6,643 nt of DNA from Actinomycetota bacterium (GTDB lineage Bacteria > Actinomycetota > Actinomycetes > Nanopelagicales > Nanopelagicaceae): NCBI GenBank assembly GCA_947487595.1, contig CANKXJ010000042.1:1-6643 (forward strand), given 5' to 3'. The stretch's first letter is position 1. Every line of letters starts with the position of its first letter. The translations under genes and the position numbers were made by a program. Shown in pieces: positions 6,149-6,643 of this stretch. Under the pieces are notes generated by a model, which was not told the origin of the DNA, searched no databases, and saw nothing but the letters and a program-made list of their open reading frames with translations.

Positions 6149-6626
6149 TGTGTTCCGCATTTTCGCGTGTCTTATCTCGTATGAAATGAATCTCTTGCAA
6201 AATTTGCCATTGCTTCATCTGTGATGCAATCTGATTGCCATCTCGATTCAATACCCGTTGTATTCCCACTTCAGCATCGATGTCTAGCCAATACAGGGTT
6301 GCACCAGCATCTCGCACTACTTTTTGCCCGGCTCCCACGCCTTCTAAAATCAAGAGATCAACAGGATTTATCACTCGCTTTGAATCAAATGACATCGATT
6401 CCCAGTTGAAGATATCTATTTTAATGCTCACATTATTGTTATGCGCATTCACAATTGATTCCAAGGTTTTAGTTAAACCCTCATCCAAGGCATTTTCCCA
6501 GCCGTCATAGAGATCATCCATATGAATGACTTCAACAGTCTTATCAACTGATAACTCATCAAAGAAGCGAGCAGCCAGCGTTGTCTTGCCAGCACCGGCT
6601 CTGCCATCAATTGCGATTAAGGACAT
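6135..6626 (-). CDS. Small P-loop kinase, uridine-kinase-like family
   Basis: Predicted cytosolic nucleoside/nucleotide-type kinase of 163 residues; the substrate is unknown. It has a Walker A motif GRAGAGKT (8-15, Lys14) straight after strand SLIAIDG, the substrate-site motif HMDDLYDGW (35-43), and a second strand LLILEGVGAG (91-100) with Glu95 in the Walker B position. YWLDID (112-117) is followed by a lid-like region with Arg124 and Arg128, and the C-terminal DKTRENAEH has Arg154. These fit the short actinobacterial proteins usually labelled uridine kinase or ATP-binding protein. It is shorter than true uridine kinases (about 210), so that name should be used loosely. The ATG at 6626 is supported by GGAAG 7 nt upstream and by closeness to the P-loop strand. 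An in-frame extension beyond the window cannot be excluded. The gap to pknL is 25 nt. Confidence 0.8.
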   Translation of the reverse strand: MSLIAIDGRAGAGKTTLAARFFDELSVDKTVEVIHMDDLYDGWENALDEGLTKTLESIVNAHNNNVSIKIDIFNWESMSFDSKRVINPVDLLILEGVGAGQKVVRDAGATLYWLDIDAEVGIQRVLNRDGNQIASQMKQWQILQEIHFIRDKTRENAEHIQSS

Positions 6627-6633
6627 AGCAACG

Positions 6634-6638
6634 CTTCC
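6634..6638 (-). promoter_or_regulatory. Shine-Dalgarno site for the P-loop kinase gene
   Basis: GGAAG on the minus strand, 7 nt before the ATG at 6626. It is the clearest ribosome site in the window and contrasts with the SD-less starts of pknL and ogt. Confidence 0.5.
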
Positions 6639-6643
6639 AACCG

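Noticed and set aside
1..6643. A defence island, prophage, insertion sequence or biosynthetic cluster
   Set aside because: All seven genes are recognisable housekeeping or signalling families, with no integrase, transposase, terminal repeats or anomalous composition seen.

Overview
This is a tightly packed chromosomal segment of ordinary bacterial genes with no mobile element, CRISPR array, rRNA or tRNA that I can see. The gene set points to an actinobacterium: a class II (plant/mycobacterial-type) DAHP synthase lies close to a PknL-like PASTA-domain Ser/Thr kinase, a neighbourhood I know from Mycobacterium and Corynebacterium. The base composition looks only moderate in G+C (many A/T-ending codons; judged by eye, not counted), and intergenic gaps are 4 to 25 nt. 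Together these suggest a streamlined low-GC actinobacterium such as the freshwater acI/Nanopelagicales lineage. That placement is inference; no marker gene in the window fixes it.

Layout. On the plus strand, the C-terminal two-thirds of aroG (1-965, cut by the window edge) is followed after 10 nt by an ogt-type methylated-DNA cysteine methyltransferase (976-1449). On the minus strand, reading from right to left, are five co-directional genes: a small P-loop kinase of the uridine-kinase type (6626-6135), a pknL-like receptor kinase with four PASTA repeats (6109-4208), endonuclease IV nfo (4203-3334), an EamA/DMT-family exporter (3337-2471, 4-nt overlap with nfo) and a low-specificity threonine aldolase ltaE (2460-1426). 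The spacing from pknL to ltaE argues for one transcription unit. The two strands collide tail to tail: ogt and ltaE overlap by 24 nt with no room for a terminator between them. No gene-free stretch is longer than 25 nt.

Functions. aroG catalyses the first step of the shikimate pathway. ogt and nfo are both DNA repair genes (alkyl-base reversal and abasic-site incision) but lie on opposite strands. ltaE interconverts threonine and glycine plus acetaldehyde, and its EamA neighbour could export an amino acid or related metabolite. PknL is a membrane sensor kinase whose extracellular PASTA domains probably read cell-wall material.

The most interesting signals are regulatory. Two genes without a Shine-Dalgarno sequence (ogt and pknL) each have a TANNNT hexamer exactly 7 nt before the start codon, as expected for leaderless mRNAs. 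The pknL start is also flanked by a cluster of AAAGC/GCTTT half-sites upstream and an 8-bp plus 5-bp hairpin inside its first 17 codons. I found no convincing previously undescribed multi-gene system here.
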